Source of the DNA: Deinococcus humi
GTDB lineage: Bacteria; Deinococcota; Deinococci; Deinococcales; Deinococcaceae
Direction of reading: 5' to 3'
DNA: 64,000 nucleotides
Assembly (NCBI RefSeq): GCF_014201875.1
Contig: NZ_JACHFL010000011.1
Coordinates: 1-64,000 of the forward strand
The position numbers and the translations under genes were made by a program. The notes beneath the pieces were generated by a model. It worked only from the letters and a program-made list of their open reading frames with translations, ran no database searches and had not been told where the DNA came from. Within the stretch, counting starts at the first letter, position 1. Each line of letters begins with the position of its first letter. Of the stretch, positions 25,856 to 34,763 are shown piece by piece.

Positions 25856-26350
25856 TCAGAAGGGTGGAGGCGGGAAGCGAACGACGAAGCTCTGACCGGT
25901 CCCTTCCTCGCCATACCTCTGAATCTTGTGCAGCACCAGGGACAGATCGCCAGACTCCAACTCATAGGGGCCTTCGCTGGCGTGCGACAGAATGAAGCAC
26001 CAAGCCGGACTCTGCGGGAGAACGGCCTCCAGGAAATGCCGTAAGGCTACCCAGGCCCTGTTCTCTTCGTTCAGAGGACCATGCCTATTGAGGAGTTCAA
26101 GAGCGCTGAGATGACACAGGGGTATCGGCTGACCGCACGCGGTCACGTCCTGAAGCCAGGGAAGAAAGAAAGGGGGGATGTCTGGCGCCTGCCGAAAGGT
26201 GAAGGCGGGATCGATCCCAAATGCTTCACTGGGAATCACGAATGTTTCTGAACCCCAGTGGCGAATGTCTGGTGGGAACCGAAAGCGTTCTGCTGCCTCG
26301 GCAGGGAGGATCAGGTCAAGGTCGCCATGCACGCTCTGAGTGTCGCGCAT
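25856..26350 (-). CDS. Protein of unknown function
   Basis: About 165 residues, Pro- and aromatic-rich, without membrane segments, with motifs such as RFRFPPDIRHWGSETFVIPS and CHLSALELLNRHGPLNEEN. The DNA looks coding throughout, but no family is recognised. The ATG at 26350 is drawn; a GTG at 26365 is also in frame, and neither has a ribosome site. It converges on repA, 32 bases from its end. Confidence 0.45.
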   Translation of the reverse strand: MRDTQSVHGDLDLILPAEAAERFRFPPDIRHWGSETFVIPSEAFGIDPAFTFRQAPDIPPFFLPWLQDVTACGQPIPLCHLSALELLNRHGPLNEENRAWVALRHFLEAVLPQSPAWCFILSHASEGPYELESGDLSLVLHKIQRYGEEGTGQSFVVRFPPPPF

Positions 26351-26402
26351 GACCCATGAGCACACACCCTAGGCATTCCGGATTCACCGATTTCAGTGAT
26401 CC

Positions 26403-26860
26403 GGTTGTGGCAAGTTGTCTTGGTAGGGTGGCGCGGGTTGAGTGGTCAGAAGCTTTCCGGCTCCCGGTTTCCCCTTGCAGTCATCGGCTATGCCGCAAAC
26501 GCTCTATCACCGCTTCACCCTCAGCTCCCGGGACATCGAAGACCTGCTGTTGGAACGGGGTGTGGCCGTGACCCGAAAGTCCGTACGCACGTGGTGCATG
26601 AAGTTCAGTGACCGCTTCGCTCAAGGGCTCCGGCACCGGGAGGGGACGCCGGGGTTCGGGGTGGCACCTTGACGAAATGTGGGTGGACGTCGGCGGGGTA
26701 GGGCACTGGCTCTGGCGGGCCGTGGATGAACACGGCGCGGTGCTGGACGTCTTCTTGCAGAAACACCGTGACACCGAGGCCGCCAGATCATTCTTCCGAC
26801 GACGACTCGGGGAGGGGCGACGTGCCGGACGTCATCCACACCGACTTAACTTTGGGGAAC
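26403..26860 (+). mobile_element. IS6-family insertion sequence, truncated copy 1
   Basis: GGTTGTGGCAAGTT at 26403 resembles the terminal repeat of the more complete copy at 34764. The transposase is readable in two frames: FTLSSRDIEDLLLERGVAVT from ATG 26490, and WHLDEMWVDVGG (first catalytic Asp) followed by HWLWRAVDEHGAVLD. After VPDVIHTDL (second Asp, near 26850) homology stops, so the right half is gone. Both a frame change after LRHREG and the truncation make it inactive. Confidence 0.75.
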
Positions 26861-27316
26861 AGTTACATTCAGCTGCACCATGTGTTTTCTGCACTACGCA
26901 GATAAGAGGGCGGTCTCCAACCCCACTCCTCCGCCTCCGCGCCAGCTTGAGCAAGGCAAAAAGAGAGGACCCTACGATTCCCCTTGAGTCATCGAGCCGA
27001 CACGCTCATGCCCCCACCGAGTGAAGGCAACACCCTCAGGAGAGACAGATCGCCATGGCCGCGTCCAAGGACAACTTCGCCCTGTGCGACGCTGTGAACA
27101 CTGTCTCGCCAGGACCTTCGGGATCCGTCGGGAGACGGTCCCCAGTCCCCTAGACCCGCGTCCACCCGATGACGTGTTGAAGGTGATTCTTATCGATTAC
27201 ACCACAACTTCGCATTGCTCGTTACCGAGCCGCAGCCCCTTTGATTCCTTCCGTGTTCCCAATCGTGTAATGGAGCCCAGTGTGACTCTAGCTGGGAGGG
27301 AAAGCTGCTTTCCTCC
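26861..27316. other. Stretch without a convincing gene
   Basis: Follows the broken IS6 copy. A 32-codon frame from ATG 27054 with GGAGAG upstream (MAASKDNFALCDAVNTVSPG) is the only hint of coding and is too short to call. No repeat or regulatory motif was identified. Confidence 0.3.
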
Positions 27317-28021
27317 TCACTCGTAAAACTGCGGCAGCTTGTTCAGCCCGGTCCACTGCGCCTGGTCATGCCCAAAAATGACCAGCCCGATCTGCTCGCG
27401 TTCCGCGAGATCCAGCAACTTGAGGGTGCTGGCACGGGTTGCTTCGGCGTCCGGGTTGCTTGCGTCCTCCTGTCCGTTACGGGTAAAGCCTGCAGCAAAG
27501 GGGACCGCGTCGATTGTCAGTAACACCGTCCCTGTTCTGGGCAGCCGAACGAGCACCGATTGATGGCCCGGCACATGGCCGCTTGTCTCAATCAGTGTCA
27601 GCCCGGGGAGCAGTTCCGTATCCCCATCCACCAGCCGAATGCGCTCCATCGGCTGATCCCATTGCGCCCGAAGGGCCGCGAAACGTGGATTGCTCGCCGC
27701 GTCCTCGTGGTGAACACGTTGAACCACGTACTGCGCCCTGGTGAACGCGGCGTGTCTTCCGGCATGGTCGATGTCGTAATGCGTCGAAATGACGGTATCG
27801 ATGTCTTCCGGTGCCAGGCCAATGCTCGCCAGCTGCTCAATGACGTCCTGCCCATTCTCGAAGTCCGAGGCTTCTTCAGGGATGGCTTCTGGGAGGCCAC
27901 TATCAATCAGGATATTTTTGCCGTCCTCCGTCTGGACCAGAGCGCAAACGATCGGAATCTGGTAGTCCGGCATGATCCCAACTTGCATCAGATAAAGACG
28001 CTTCACTCCATTGTGGCTCAT
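27317..28021 (-). CDS. Metallo-beta-lactamase hydrolase, N-acyl homoserine lactonase-like
   Basis: A 234-residue MBL-fold hydrolase of the AHL-lactonase type, which opens lactone rings of quorum-sensing signals. The metal site reads THYDIDHAGRH (His81, Asp83, Asp85, His86; an HxDxDH variant of HxHxDH), with a later His in SGHVPGHQ, the bridging Asp in LLTIDAVP and the last His in VIFGHDQAQW. ATG 28021 is chosen over an upstream TTG (28060) because AGGGGG lies seven bases before it. There is no signal peptide. The true substrate is not certain; related enzymes use other lactones or esters. Confidence 0.75.
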   Translation of the reverse strand: MSHNGVKRLYLMQVGIMPDYQIPIVCALVQTEDGKNILIDSGLPEAIPEEASDFENGQDVIEQLASIGLAPEDIDTVISTHYDIDHAGRHAAFTRAQYVVQRVHHEDAASNPRFAALRAQWDQPMERIRLVDGDTELLPGLTLIETSGHVPGHQSVLVRLPRTGTVLLTIDAVPFAAGFTRNGQEDASNPDAEATRASTLKLLDLAEREQIGLVIFGHDQAQWTGLNKLPQFYE

Positions 28022-28142
28022 CGGTTTCCCCCTGAAATCAAATGTGTATTTTGGACGCAAAAATTCGAGGCCTGAAGCTCGAACAGATGACGAGGCCCCA
28101 TGCGAATCTCTGTCAGATCGATCAACCGCTCAATTTGCCGTC

Positions 28143-28814
28143 TCAGCTCGCGGGCGCAAAGAGCCGCCACCGGCCCTCGGAGACCACTTCGACGGTGCCA
28201 TCGAGCACTTTGATAGCGGTCTGGTCGTCAATCCCGTAGGTGGGCACAGGGACCTCGGCCGCCATTCTTGCCACGTTGACCGTGGAACTCTCCGGGTGGC
28301 GCTCGTGATCGAGGTGTGGCAGCAAGGCAAAGTCCACCAGCCCCAGGCCCTGATCGATAACGAAGGGCCGCTTCGGGTCATCGTACGTCTCGCCGAACAC
28401 CGGGGCCGTGACCATGCTGCCCGCACTAATGCCCACGTAGACGGTCTCACGGAGTGACGGCAGGAGATCGGCCAGCCCAGATTCCCGCATCCAGCGACAC
28501 AGGTAATGGATGTCACCGCCATACACCAGCAGGGCGTCGGCCTCCTGCACTGCAGCCGTCCAGTACGCCTTGTCGATGCTGGGGAGAGCGGTTAGTTCCA
28601 GGACGCCCAGCGACTTCCACCCCAGTTCGCACATGGGACTGCTGGTGAGTCCGCTGATGAACCTGTGGGCCATGCCCGGCCCACCGGGGAAGGGGTAGAT
28701 CGCCGTGGGAATACACAGGGCGCTGGCTTCAGAGATCGGCTTGCCCAGGAGGTCCACCAGGGCCGTGAGGAGGCTGGGATTCTTAATCCCGGCAGAAGTG
28801 AGCAGAAATTTCAT
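28143..28814 (-). CDS. pepE: Peptidase E, family S51 (Asp-specific dipeptidase)
   Basis: A 223-residue cytoplasmic peptidase that releases N-terminal Asp from dipeptides. The nucleophile Ser130 sits in VYVGISAGS, the S51 signature, preceded by ADALLVYGGDIHYL and followed by FALLPHLDHERHP. The start is ATG 28814 (MKFLLTSAGIKNPS) with GGGAGA six bases upstream; the longer open frame to 28913 has no homology-like sequence. It lies between the lactonase and an unknown gene, all on the minus strand, and may be part of a short operon. Confidence 0.8.
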   Translation of the reverse strand: MKFLLTSAGIKNPSLLTALVDLLGKPISEASALCIPTAIYPFPGGPGMAHRFISGLTSSPMCELGWKSLGVLELTALPSIDKAYWTAAVQEADALLVYGGDIHYLCRWMRESGLADLLPSLRETVYVGISAGSMVTAPVFGETYDDPKRPFVIDQGLGLVDFALLPHLDHERHPESSTVNVARMAAEVPVPTYGIDDQTAIKVLDGTVEVVSEGRWRLFAPAS

Positions 28815-28863
28815 CGGTTCTCTCCCTGGAGCGAGACGGAAAGCCGTAGGGTGCGACGCTGCC

Positions 28864-29178
28864 CTACTCCACCACCAGATGCTCAAAGACGCCGTCCAGA
28901 ATCTCCTGAACAAACGCGCCCGTTACCCCTGCCTTTTCCCCAAATTGTCCTGTGACTCGGATGCTGGGAGACTGCGCCACCCGGAACACCACTTCCGTCT
29001 CTTCGCCGTACCTGTGCTGGATCCCCTGCTCCACCTCTGGGCGCAGCGCCGCGATCACTCGCTCCGGGTCCGGTCCCGGCTCTTTCACGGGCTTGCCCTG
29101 CTCGTAACGAATCTTCTCCGGAAAGACCAGACGAATCTCGATCTGGCGCGTGTAACCCGTGGCTTCTGCATCGCTCAT
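28864..29178 (-). CDS. Small protein of unknown function
   Basis: A 104-residue soluble protein with alternating charged beta-strand-like sequence (YTRQIEIRLVFPEKIRYEQG and VVFRVAQSPSIRVTGQFGEK). GAGGTGAA lies eight bases before ATG 29178. It is divergent from lexA, and its upstream region is the LexA-type operator region, so it may be under SOS control. The family is not recognised. Confidence 0.55.
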   Translation of the reverse strand: MSDAEATGYTRQIEIRLVFPEKIRYEQGKPVKEPGPDPERVIAALRPEVEQGIQHRYGEETEVVFRVAQSPSIRVTGQFGEKAGVTGAFVQEILDGVFEHLVVE

Positions 29179-29200
29179 CCGTGGTTCACCTCATGGCTAT

Positions 29201-29260
29201 CTTGACACGAGACAAGGGGATGGTGCAAGCTGTCACCATCTTCTTGATCCCGGTCAAGAA
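29201..29260. promoter_or_regulatory. LexA-type operators of the mutagenesis operon
   Basis: TTCTTGATCCCGGTCAAGAA (29241-29260) is a near-perfect palindrome with TTCTTGA/TCAAGAA arms, ending 15 bases before the lexA start. A second half-matched site, CTTGACACGAGACAAG (29201-29216), has the same CTTG/CAAG ends with eight bases between. It contains TTGACA, a possible -35. Autorepression by the LexA encoded next door, and control of the divergent gene, are likely. Confidence 0.65.
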
Positions 29261-29275
29261 TCGAGGTGAAATCCC

Positions 29276-29905
29276 ATGCCCCCAGACCTGACCCGCACCC
29301 GCACCGCCATCCTGAACGCCGTCCTTCAACTGGGGGTCAACGCCACCCTGGGCGCTGTCGCCGCGCAAGTGGGCGTGACCAAGCAGGCGGTGAGTTTTCA
29401 GGCGGGCATCCTGCGAGGTCTGGGCTACCTGGAACCGAGTGCGGAGCGCTACGCGCCCCTGGTAGCCACGGACCGGGCCAAGGTGGCCTTGGGCCACGGT
29501 TTACCCATCTACGGCTCGATTGCTGCGGGGCCTCCGGCACTGGCGGACCAGGCCCCCGACGATTACACCCCCAGCCTGGAAAGTCTGCTGGACATGCGCA
29601 ACGGCGATTTCTTGCTGCGGGTGCGCGGTGAGAGCATGACTGGCGTCGGTGTTCTTGACGGCGACTACGTGATCGTGCGGCCCACCACCGAGGTTCACGA
29701 CGGCGAGGTGGCCGTCGTGCTGGTGCCCGGCGAAGGGACCGCCACTTTAAAGCGGCTGTACCACTTCCACGATCAGATCGTGCTGATGTCGGAGAATCCG
29801 GACATCCCGCGCATGAGTTATCCAGCGGAACAGGTGCAGGTCCAGGGCAAGATGGTGGGCCGGGTGGGTGTAGGCGTGCCCCGGGTCAGCGCCCGTTGGG
29901 TCTAG
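29276..29905 (+). CDS. lexA: LexA-family repressor (S24) of the mutagenesis cassette
   Basis: A 209-residue self-cleaving SOS repressor. An N-terminal winged helix (residues 7-55, with VAAQVGVTKQAVSFQAGIL as recognition helix) is followed by a peptidase domain with the Ala84-Gly85 cleavage site in SIAAGPPA, nucleophile Ser120 in RGESMTGVG and general-base Lys159 in ATLKRLY. GAGGTGAAA precedes the ATG. It is the first gene of lexA–imuY–DUF6504–dnaE2, with only four bases to the next gene. By analogy with Deinococcus deserti, DNA damage and RecA would trigger cleavage and induce the operon. Confidence 0.9.
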   Translation: MPPDLTRTRTAILNAVLQLGVNATLGAVAAQVGVTKQAVSFQAGILRGLGYLEPSAERYAPLVATDRAKVALGHGLPIYGSIAAGPPALADQAPDDYTPSLESLLDMRNGDFLLRVRGESMTGVGVLDGDYVIVRPTTEVHDGEVAVVLVPGEGTATLKRLYHFHDQIVLMSENPDIPRMSYPAEQVQVQGKMVGRVGVGVPRVSARWV

Positions 29906-29909
29906 AAGG

Positions 29910-31151
29910 ATGCCGCTGGCCTGCGTGACGCTCTCACCCTGGCCACTGGTTCTGCTGGGCCGCCAGCACCCTGGTGTGCCCGTCGCGGTCCTGAACGAAT
30001 CAAGACGGGTGCTATACGCCAGCCCAGAGGCGAGAGAAGCCGGCGTACAAACAGGGATGCGCGAGATCGCAGCACTGAGCCGCTGTCCGGAGTTGCATGC
30101 AGAGATGATCACTGCCCCAGCAGCAATTGCCGCCTGGGCTGAAGTGCTTGAAACGCTCTATGCCCGGTACTCGGACCGAGTGGAAGGACGAGTCCCAGGA
30201 ACCGTCTTCCTGAAAATCAGTGCTTCAGCCGCCCGTGAACTGGGCGCTGCTCTGCATGCCCCAGTCGGCTTGGCCGAGAGTCTGGAGGTGGCCCAGCTCG
30301 CCGCCCTGCGTGCCCGGCCCGGCGAGGTCCGCGACGTCGACAGCGGCAGTGCAGAGAAAGCTTTTTTAGCGTTGACCCCCGCTGCCCATCTGGAAGTGAT
30401 CGGGCTGACCCCGGCGCACATTGAGCGGCTGGCCTTTCTCGGTGTGCGCGGCCTGGCGGACCTGATGAAGTGGAGCGCGGCGCAGCGAGAAGCTTTTCTC
30501 GGCGTGGACGTGGGCCGGCGGGTCAACCGTTTTCTGAGAGGCGAACGCACGAAAGTTATTCAGAAGTACGTGCCAGGCCGCGTGATCGAGGCACGCATGG
30601 ACCTGGACGCACCACTGCACGAACCTGCTGAAGCCGAAGTCGTGCTGGGCGAGCTGCTGCCCCCGATCCTGGCCGAGCTGCGCGGCCGGGCCGCTGCCTA
30701 CCTGACGGTCCATGCCCAGACGTTGGGAGGCCAGCTTTCAGCCACCCGCAAGGTCAAAGGCTCCCCTGGTCCCGCGGGCCTGCTCCGGATTGCCAGCCTC
30801 GCCCTGAGTGACACCGATGCCCTCCCGCTGGGCGTGGAGACCCTGGTGATCCAGCTGTCCGGTCTCCAGCAGCCAGGACGGATGGTGGGCCTATGGGCGT
30901 CCCTGGCCGAGCTGGAAGTCACGAAAGACGTCCTGGACCGCTTTCCCGAGGCACTCGTCAAGGTGCAGTGGCTGGACCCCTATGCCTACGCTACCGACGC
31001 CTGCTATCAGTGGGTGGACTGGCTGACGGGCACGGTGCGCTGCACGCCGATGACGCCGCGCCAGAGCTGGAAACCCGCATTCACTCGCACGCAGGCCCAC
31101 CAGAAGGCGGTGGAGCGCACGCTGGCCTTCTTTGAGGGTGCCCAGCTGTGA
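29910..31151 (+). CDS. imuY: ImuB/ImuY-like Y-family polymerase homologue
   Basis: A 413-residue Y-family polymerase relative working with DnaE2 in damage-induced mutagenesis. The fold is recognisable (SRRVLYASPEAREAGVQTGM matches the fingers; EVIGLTPAHIERLAFLGVRG the thumb helix-hairpin-helix; the C-terminal half the little finger). The catalytic carboxylates are not where they should be: the N-terminus reads LACVTLSPWPLV instead of a DxDxFF-type motif, and GTVFLKISA replaces SIDEvf. It is therefore probably a structural adaptor like ImuB rather than a polymerase. AGAAGG is the ribosome site; the stop overlaps the next GTG by four bases. Confidence 0.8.
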   Translation: MPLACVTLSPWPLVLLGRQHPGVPVAVLNESRRVLYASPEAREAGVQTGMREIAALSRCPELHAEMITAPAAIAAWAEVLETLYARYSDRVEGRVPGTVFLKISASAARELGAALHAPVGLAESLEVAQLAALRARPGEVRDVDSGSAEKAFLALTPAAHLEVIGLTPAHIERLAFLGVRGLADLMKWSAAQREAFLGVDVGRRVNRFLRGERTKVIQKYVPGRVIEARMDLDAPLHEPAEAEVVLGELLPPILAELRGRAAAYLTVHAQTLGGQLSATRKVKGSPGPAGLLRIASLALSDTDALPLGVETLVIQLSGLQQPGRMVGLWASLAELEVTKDVLDRFPEALVKVQWLDPYAYATDACYQWVDWLTGTVRCTPMTPRQSWKPAFTRTQAHQKAVERTLAFFEGAQL

Positions 31152-31387
31152 AAGCGGTGCAGCAGTCTGTGGAAGTCCACCTGACGCCTGCAGGCGCATT
31201 GGGACGACTGCTGTGGCAGGGACGGGCCTATGCCATTCAAGGGGTGCTGGACCAGTGGCGTTACGGTGGACGGTGGTGGCGAGGTGAGGCTCCACGGGAC
31301 TGCTATCTGGTGCAGGCAGGCGAGCTGGTGGCCGAACTGCATCACGAGGACAGCGGTGGCTGGTGGCTGGCCCGGATTCAGGATTGA
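31148..31387 (+). CDS. DUF6504 small protein of the imuY–dnaE2 operon
   Basis: A 79-residue protein starting at GTG 31148 within the end of imuY, and ending two bases before dnaE2. It is basic and Trp-rich (YGGRWWRGEAPRDCYLVQAG ending GGWWLARIQD). Tight coupling between two mutasome genes suggests that it is a subunit or adaptor in translesion synthesis, perhaps replacing ImuA, which is absent here. That role is inference. A damaged paralogue lies at 14647-14850. Confidence 0.75.
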   Translation: MKAVQQSVEVHLTPAGALGRLLWQGRAYAIQGVLDQWRYGGRWWRGEAPRDCYLVQAGELVAELHHEDSGGWWLARIQD

Positions 31388-31389
31388 GG

Positions 31390-34300
31390 ATGAATCGCCC
31401 TCTGCCAGCACTTCTGACCTGCCAGAGCTCCTTCTCGGAAGGCCGCAGCACCGTCAGCCCCCGCAGACTGGTCCGACTGGCGAAGGAGCGCGGGTACAGC
31501 GCGGTGGGCTTGACCGACTGGTGCAGCGTGGCGGGAGCCGTGGAAATGTGCGAGGCAGCGGGCGAGGCAGGAATCAATGCCGTGATCGGTGTAACCCTGC
31601 CCATGCTGTTCCCTGCCCCACCTAAGTCAAGGGAAGCCCACGAGCTGTTCCCGCTGGTACTGCTGGCGAAGGATCGCGCGGGTTACGCGCTGCTCTGCGA
31701 ACTGATCACCGGAATTCACCTGAGCACCCCACAGGGTCTGCCCGTGGAACGCCTGCAGGAGGTGGCCCGCCGCGGCGATCATCTAATCTGTTTCACTGGG
31801 GGGCGGCAGGGCTTCCCCACCGTGCTGGGGGAGCGCAAAGAGATGGCGCGGGCAGCGGCCTATTTGCGAACGCTGCGTCAGTCCTTCCCATTCGATTTGT
31901 ACGTGCAGCTGTTCCACGGCGCAGCGCCGAACGAACGCCGCCGTCTGGAGTACCTGCGTGGGCTGGCACGCGACCTGGAACTGCCTGTGGTGGCCGCGCC
32001 CGAGATCAACATGGGAGCGCAAACCGAATATCCACTGCTGGACGCCCTGACCTGTGCCCGGCTGGGCATCGATGTCGAGGTTCCCCACGCCGAGCGCCCC
32101 CGTAACGACGCTCGTCACGTCAGCACACCGGAAGAGTGGGGCAGCTTGCTGCCCTTTCCAGACGCGCTCTTGAATGCTCAGAAGCTGGCCGAGGAATGCG
32201 CCCTCGATTTGCGTCCCGAACGGCTGCACGCTCCAGAACCGAAAATGCGGGTGTTTCAGACCCCGCAGGAGGCGTTGGAGGAGCGCGCCTTTGCCGCTTT
32301 ACCCCTGCGCTATCTGCCGGACACCAGACCAGCCGCCCAGACCCGTTTGCAGCAAGAACTGGCCACGGTGCAGACCCTGGACATGGCGGGCTTCTTCTTG
32401 ACGGCAGCGGAAGTGACCGATTACTGCCGGGAACACGGCATTCTCGCCGCTGGAAGGGGATCGGCAGCGGGCAGTGTGCTGTGTTACCTGCTGGGCATTA
32501 CTCTTTCGGACCCTATCAAGCACAACCTGCTGTTCGAGCGCTTTCTCCATACCGGGCGCGTCTCTATGCCGGATGTGGACATCGACATTGCTTCCAGTCG
32601 TAGAGATCAGGTCTTGAGCTGGGTGGAGGCCCGCTGGGGCGGCGAGGGCACTGGAGAGGCGATGGTGGCCAACAAGATCACCTACCGCCTGCCCAGCGCC
32701 GTGCAGGACCTGGGCCGCGCCCTGGGCCTGCCCCCGGACCTGCGAGACCGCCTGAGCCGCGCCCTGGGCCGCGATTACCGCCATCTCCGCCCTCACCGCG
32801 CCAGGGAGGCGGAAGTGGTGTTCGCCGAAGTGCTGGGCGAGGCTCCCGTCAAAGACGACTTGCTGTCCCTGCTGGAGAACATCGAGCCGGGATTCGTCAG
32901 GCATCTGGCCCCGCACTCCGGCGGCGTGGTGCTGAGCGCCAGTCCGTTAACGCACTACTCGCCCCTGACCCGTTCCAGCGGCGGCATCCGGATGCTGACC
33001 TTCGACAAGGACGATGTCGAACGTCTGGGGCTGATCAAGCTGGATCTGCTGGGCCTGCGAATGCTGGCCGCTTTAGAACGTGCGCGAGAAGAGGTGATGC
33101 GCTTGACTGGGGAGTGGGTGGAATACGGCGATTTGCCCGATGATCCCGCCGTGTGGGAGCGGATCGCCAGCGGGGACACCCTGGCCATCTTCCAAATCGA
33201 ATCTCCCGCCCAGGTGCAGATGACGGCCCGCTTGCAACCCAAGAACATGACCCAGCTCGCGCATCAGATCGCCCTCGTCAGGCCGGGACCGATCCAGTCT
33301 GGCACCGTTCACCCCTACGTCAGGCGGGCTAGGGGTGAGGAACCCGTGCCAGACCTGCCTGAACCGCTGCGCACCATCCTGGCCCCCACGCACGGCACGC
33401 TGATGTTTCAGGAGCAGATTCTGCGGATCGCGGTCCATTACGCGGGGTATAGCTGGCCCGATGCGGACAAATTCAGATCCAGACTCAGCAAGACCGAGGA
33501 CGAGAGCGAGCTGGAGCAACTTAGGAACAGCTTCACTGCTGGAGCGGCTCTGACCACTGGTGCGTTTCCCTGGGAAGCGGAGAAAATCTTTTCCATCTGC
33601 GCGGCCTTCAAGGGCTACGGCTTCGCCGAGAGCCACGCTCATGCCTTCGCCCAGCACGCCTATGCCAGCGCTTGGATGCGCCAGCACCACCCAGCGGCCT
33701 ACCTCGCGGGCTTTCTGACCGAAGCGCCCGGCCTGTGGCCTCCAGCAACGGTCAGTCACGAGGCCCGGCGCTGGGGCGTTTCCCTGCGCGGCGTGTGCAT
33801 CAATCGCTCAGGTGTGTCGTACAGAGCCGAGAACGAACAGACCGTCCGGCTCCCCCTGACCGTGGTGGAGGGCGTGAGTGAAACAGCGGCGCGGCAGATC
33901 GTGCAGGAACGCCTGACGGGTGGGAAGTACAAGGGCGTCGAGGACTTCTATGACCGGGTAGAGGTGAAACGCGACGCTCTGGACACCCTGGCGAAAGCGG
34001 GCGCGTTCGATGGCGTGGACGCGCAGAAGAACAGGCGCGAGGCGTACTACGTCCTGCACACGGTCGCCAACGCCCGCAAGCCTGGAACACGTGGTTTGCT
34101 CCTTCCCCGGACCGAACCGCCCCAGTTGTCCGTCCTTTCGCCAGACGAATGGCTGTTCCTGGATCTGGACACCAAGGGCATCTCCGAATCGAGGCGGCAC
34201 CCGCTGGACGCATGGCGGGCGCGGTTGCGTGACCTGGGCTGCGTGCCACTGAGCGGGCTGCGTCACGGGCAGGAAGCGTGGACAGCGGGCGTGGTGGTCA

Positions 34301-34536
34301 CGAAACAGCGGCCTCCAACAGCCAAAGGCTTTGCGTTCTTCGTGCTGGAGGACGCCGCTGCCCGCGTGCAGGCCATCATCTCTCCCGATCTGTGGGAAGC
34401 CCACCGTGTCCTGCTCCGCGACGCCCGCGCGTTGATCGTGCACGGGGAGGCAACGGTGCGGGGACAGGCAGTGACGCTGAACGTGCGGCGGCTCAGTGAA
34501 CTGCCGCTAGGCAGCTGGGCCAGCGCAGCAGACTGA
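31390..34536 (+). CDS. dnaE2: Error-prone DNA polymerase DnaE2
   Basis: A 1048-residue C-family polymerase for translesion synthesis. The N-terminal PHP domain is degenerate: metal-binding His residues are replaced (LTCQSSFSEG, LTDWCSVAGA), so no proofreading is expected. The palm has Asp395/397/399 in MPDVDIDI and the third Asp in KLDLLGLR. A helix-hairpin-helix and OB fold follow, ending with AQAIISPDLWEAHRVL-type sequence. ATG 31390 with AGGA upstream is chosen over an upstream in-frame start at 31363. It is the last gene of the LexA-controlled operon. Confidence 0.9.
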   Translation: MNRPLPALLTCQSSFSEGRSTVSPRRLVRLAKERGYSAVGLTDWCSVAGAVEMCEAAGEAGINAVIGVTLPMLFPAPPKSREAHELFPLVLLAKDRAGYALLCELITGIHLSTPQGLPVERLQEVARRGDHLICFTGGRQGFPTVLGERKEMARAAAYLRTLRQSFPFDLYVQLFHGAAPNERRRLEYLRGLARDLELPVVAAPEINMGAQTEYPLLDALTCARLGIDVEVPHAERPRNDARHVSTPEEWGSLLPFPDALLNAQKLAEECALDLRPERLHAPEPKMRVFQTPQEALEERAFAALPLRYLPDTRPAAQTRLQQELATVQTLDMAGFFLTAAEVTDYCREHGILAAGRGSAAGSVLCYLLGITLSDPIKHNLLFERFLHTGRVSMPDVDIDIASSRRDQVLSWVEARWGGEGTGEAMVANKITYRLPSAVQDLGRALGLPPDLRDRLSRALGRDYRHLRPHRAREAEVVFAEVLGEAPVKDDLLSLLENIEPGFVRHLAPHSGGVVLSASPLTHYSPLTRSSGGIRMLTFDKDDVERLGLIKLDLLGLRMLAALERAREEVMRLTGEWVEYGDLPDDPAVWERIASGDTLAIFQIESPAQVQMTARLQPKNMTQLAHQIALVRPGPIQSGTVHPYVRRARGEEPVPDLPEPLRTILAPTHGTLMFQEQILRIAVHYAGYSWPDADKFRSRLSKTEDESELEQLRNSFTAGAALTTGAFPWEAEKIFSICAAFKGYGFAESHAHAFAQHAYASAWMRQHHPAAYLAGFLTEAPGLWPPATVSHEARRWGVSLRGVCINRSGVSYRAENEQTVRLPLTVVEGVSETAARQIVQERLTGGKYKGVEDFYDRVEVKRDALDTLAKAGAFDGVDAQKNRREAYYVLHTVANARKPGTRGLLLPRTEPPQLSVLSPDEWLFLDLDTKGISESRRHPLDAWRARLRDLGCVPLSGLRHGQEAWTAGVVVTKQRPPTAKGFAFFVLEDAAARVQAIISPDLWEAHRVLLRDARALIVHGEATVRGQAVTLNVRRLSELPLGSWASAAD

Positions 34537-34763
34537 CGATGCCGGCCCTGCACGAAGAGGCCGCCAGTATTTGTCCCGGTCCGTTCCTCGTCCTGCTCGA
34601 GGGCAGCCAGCGGCGCTTTGCCGTCGTCCACCAGGGCATCAGACCACCCATCCAATAGGAAGCCCAACTGTCGGTCACCCCGTACAAAGGCCAGCAGGGC
34701 CAGCACCCTGGCGGTTCCCGCTTCTCCCCGGGCAACCTTCGCTGGGTCGAGAGTGTCTTGACA
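34537..34763 (-). pseudogene. Gene fragment cut off by the IS6 element
   Basis: The minus strand encodes a coding-like piece, LDPAKVARGEAGTARVLALL continuing into FVRGDRQLGFLLDGWSDALV, that begins at the left end of the insertion sequence and enters the 3' end of dnaE2 on the opposite strand. No start or stop of its own is visible. It is probably the remnant of a gene disrupted by the insertion. Confidence 0.3.

Noticed and set aside
27317..28060. TTG start at 28060 for the MBL hydrolase
   Set aside because: It lacks a ribosome site; ATG 28021 has AGGGGG at ideal distance and the family start.
29201..29230. Simple sigma70 promoter for lexA built on TTGACA at 29202
   Set aside because: No acceptable -10 box 16-18 bases downstream was found, so only the operator is reported.
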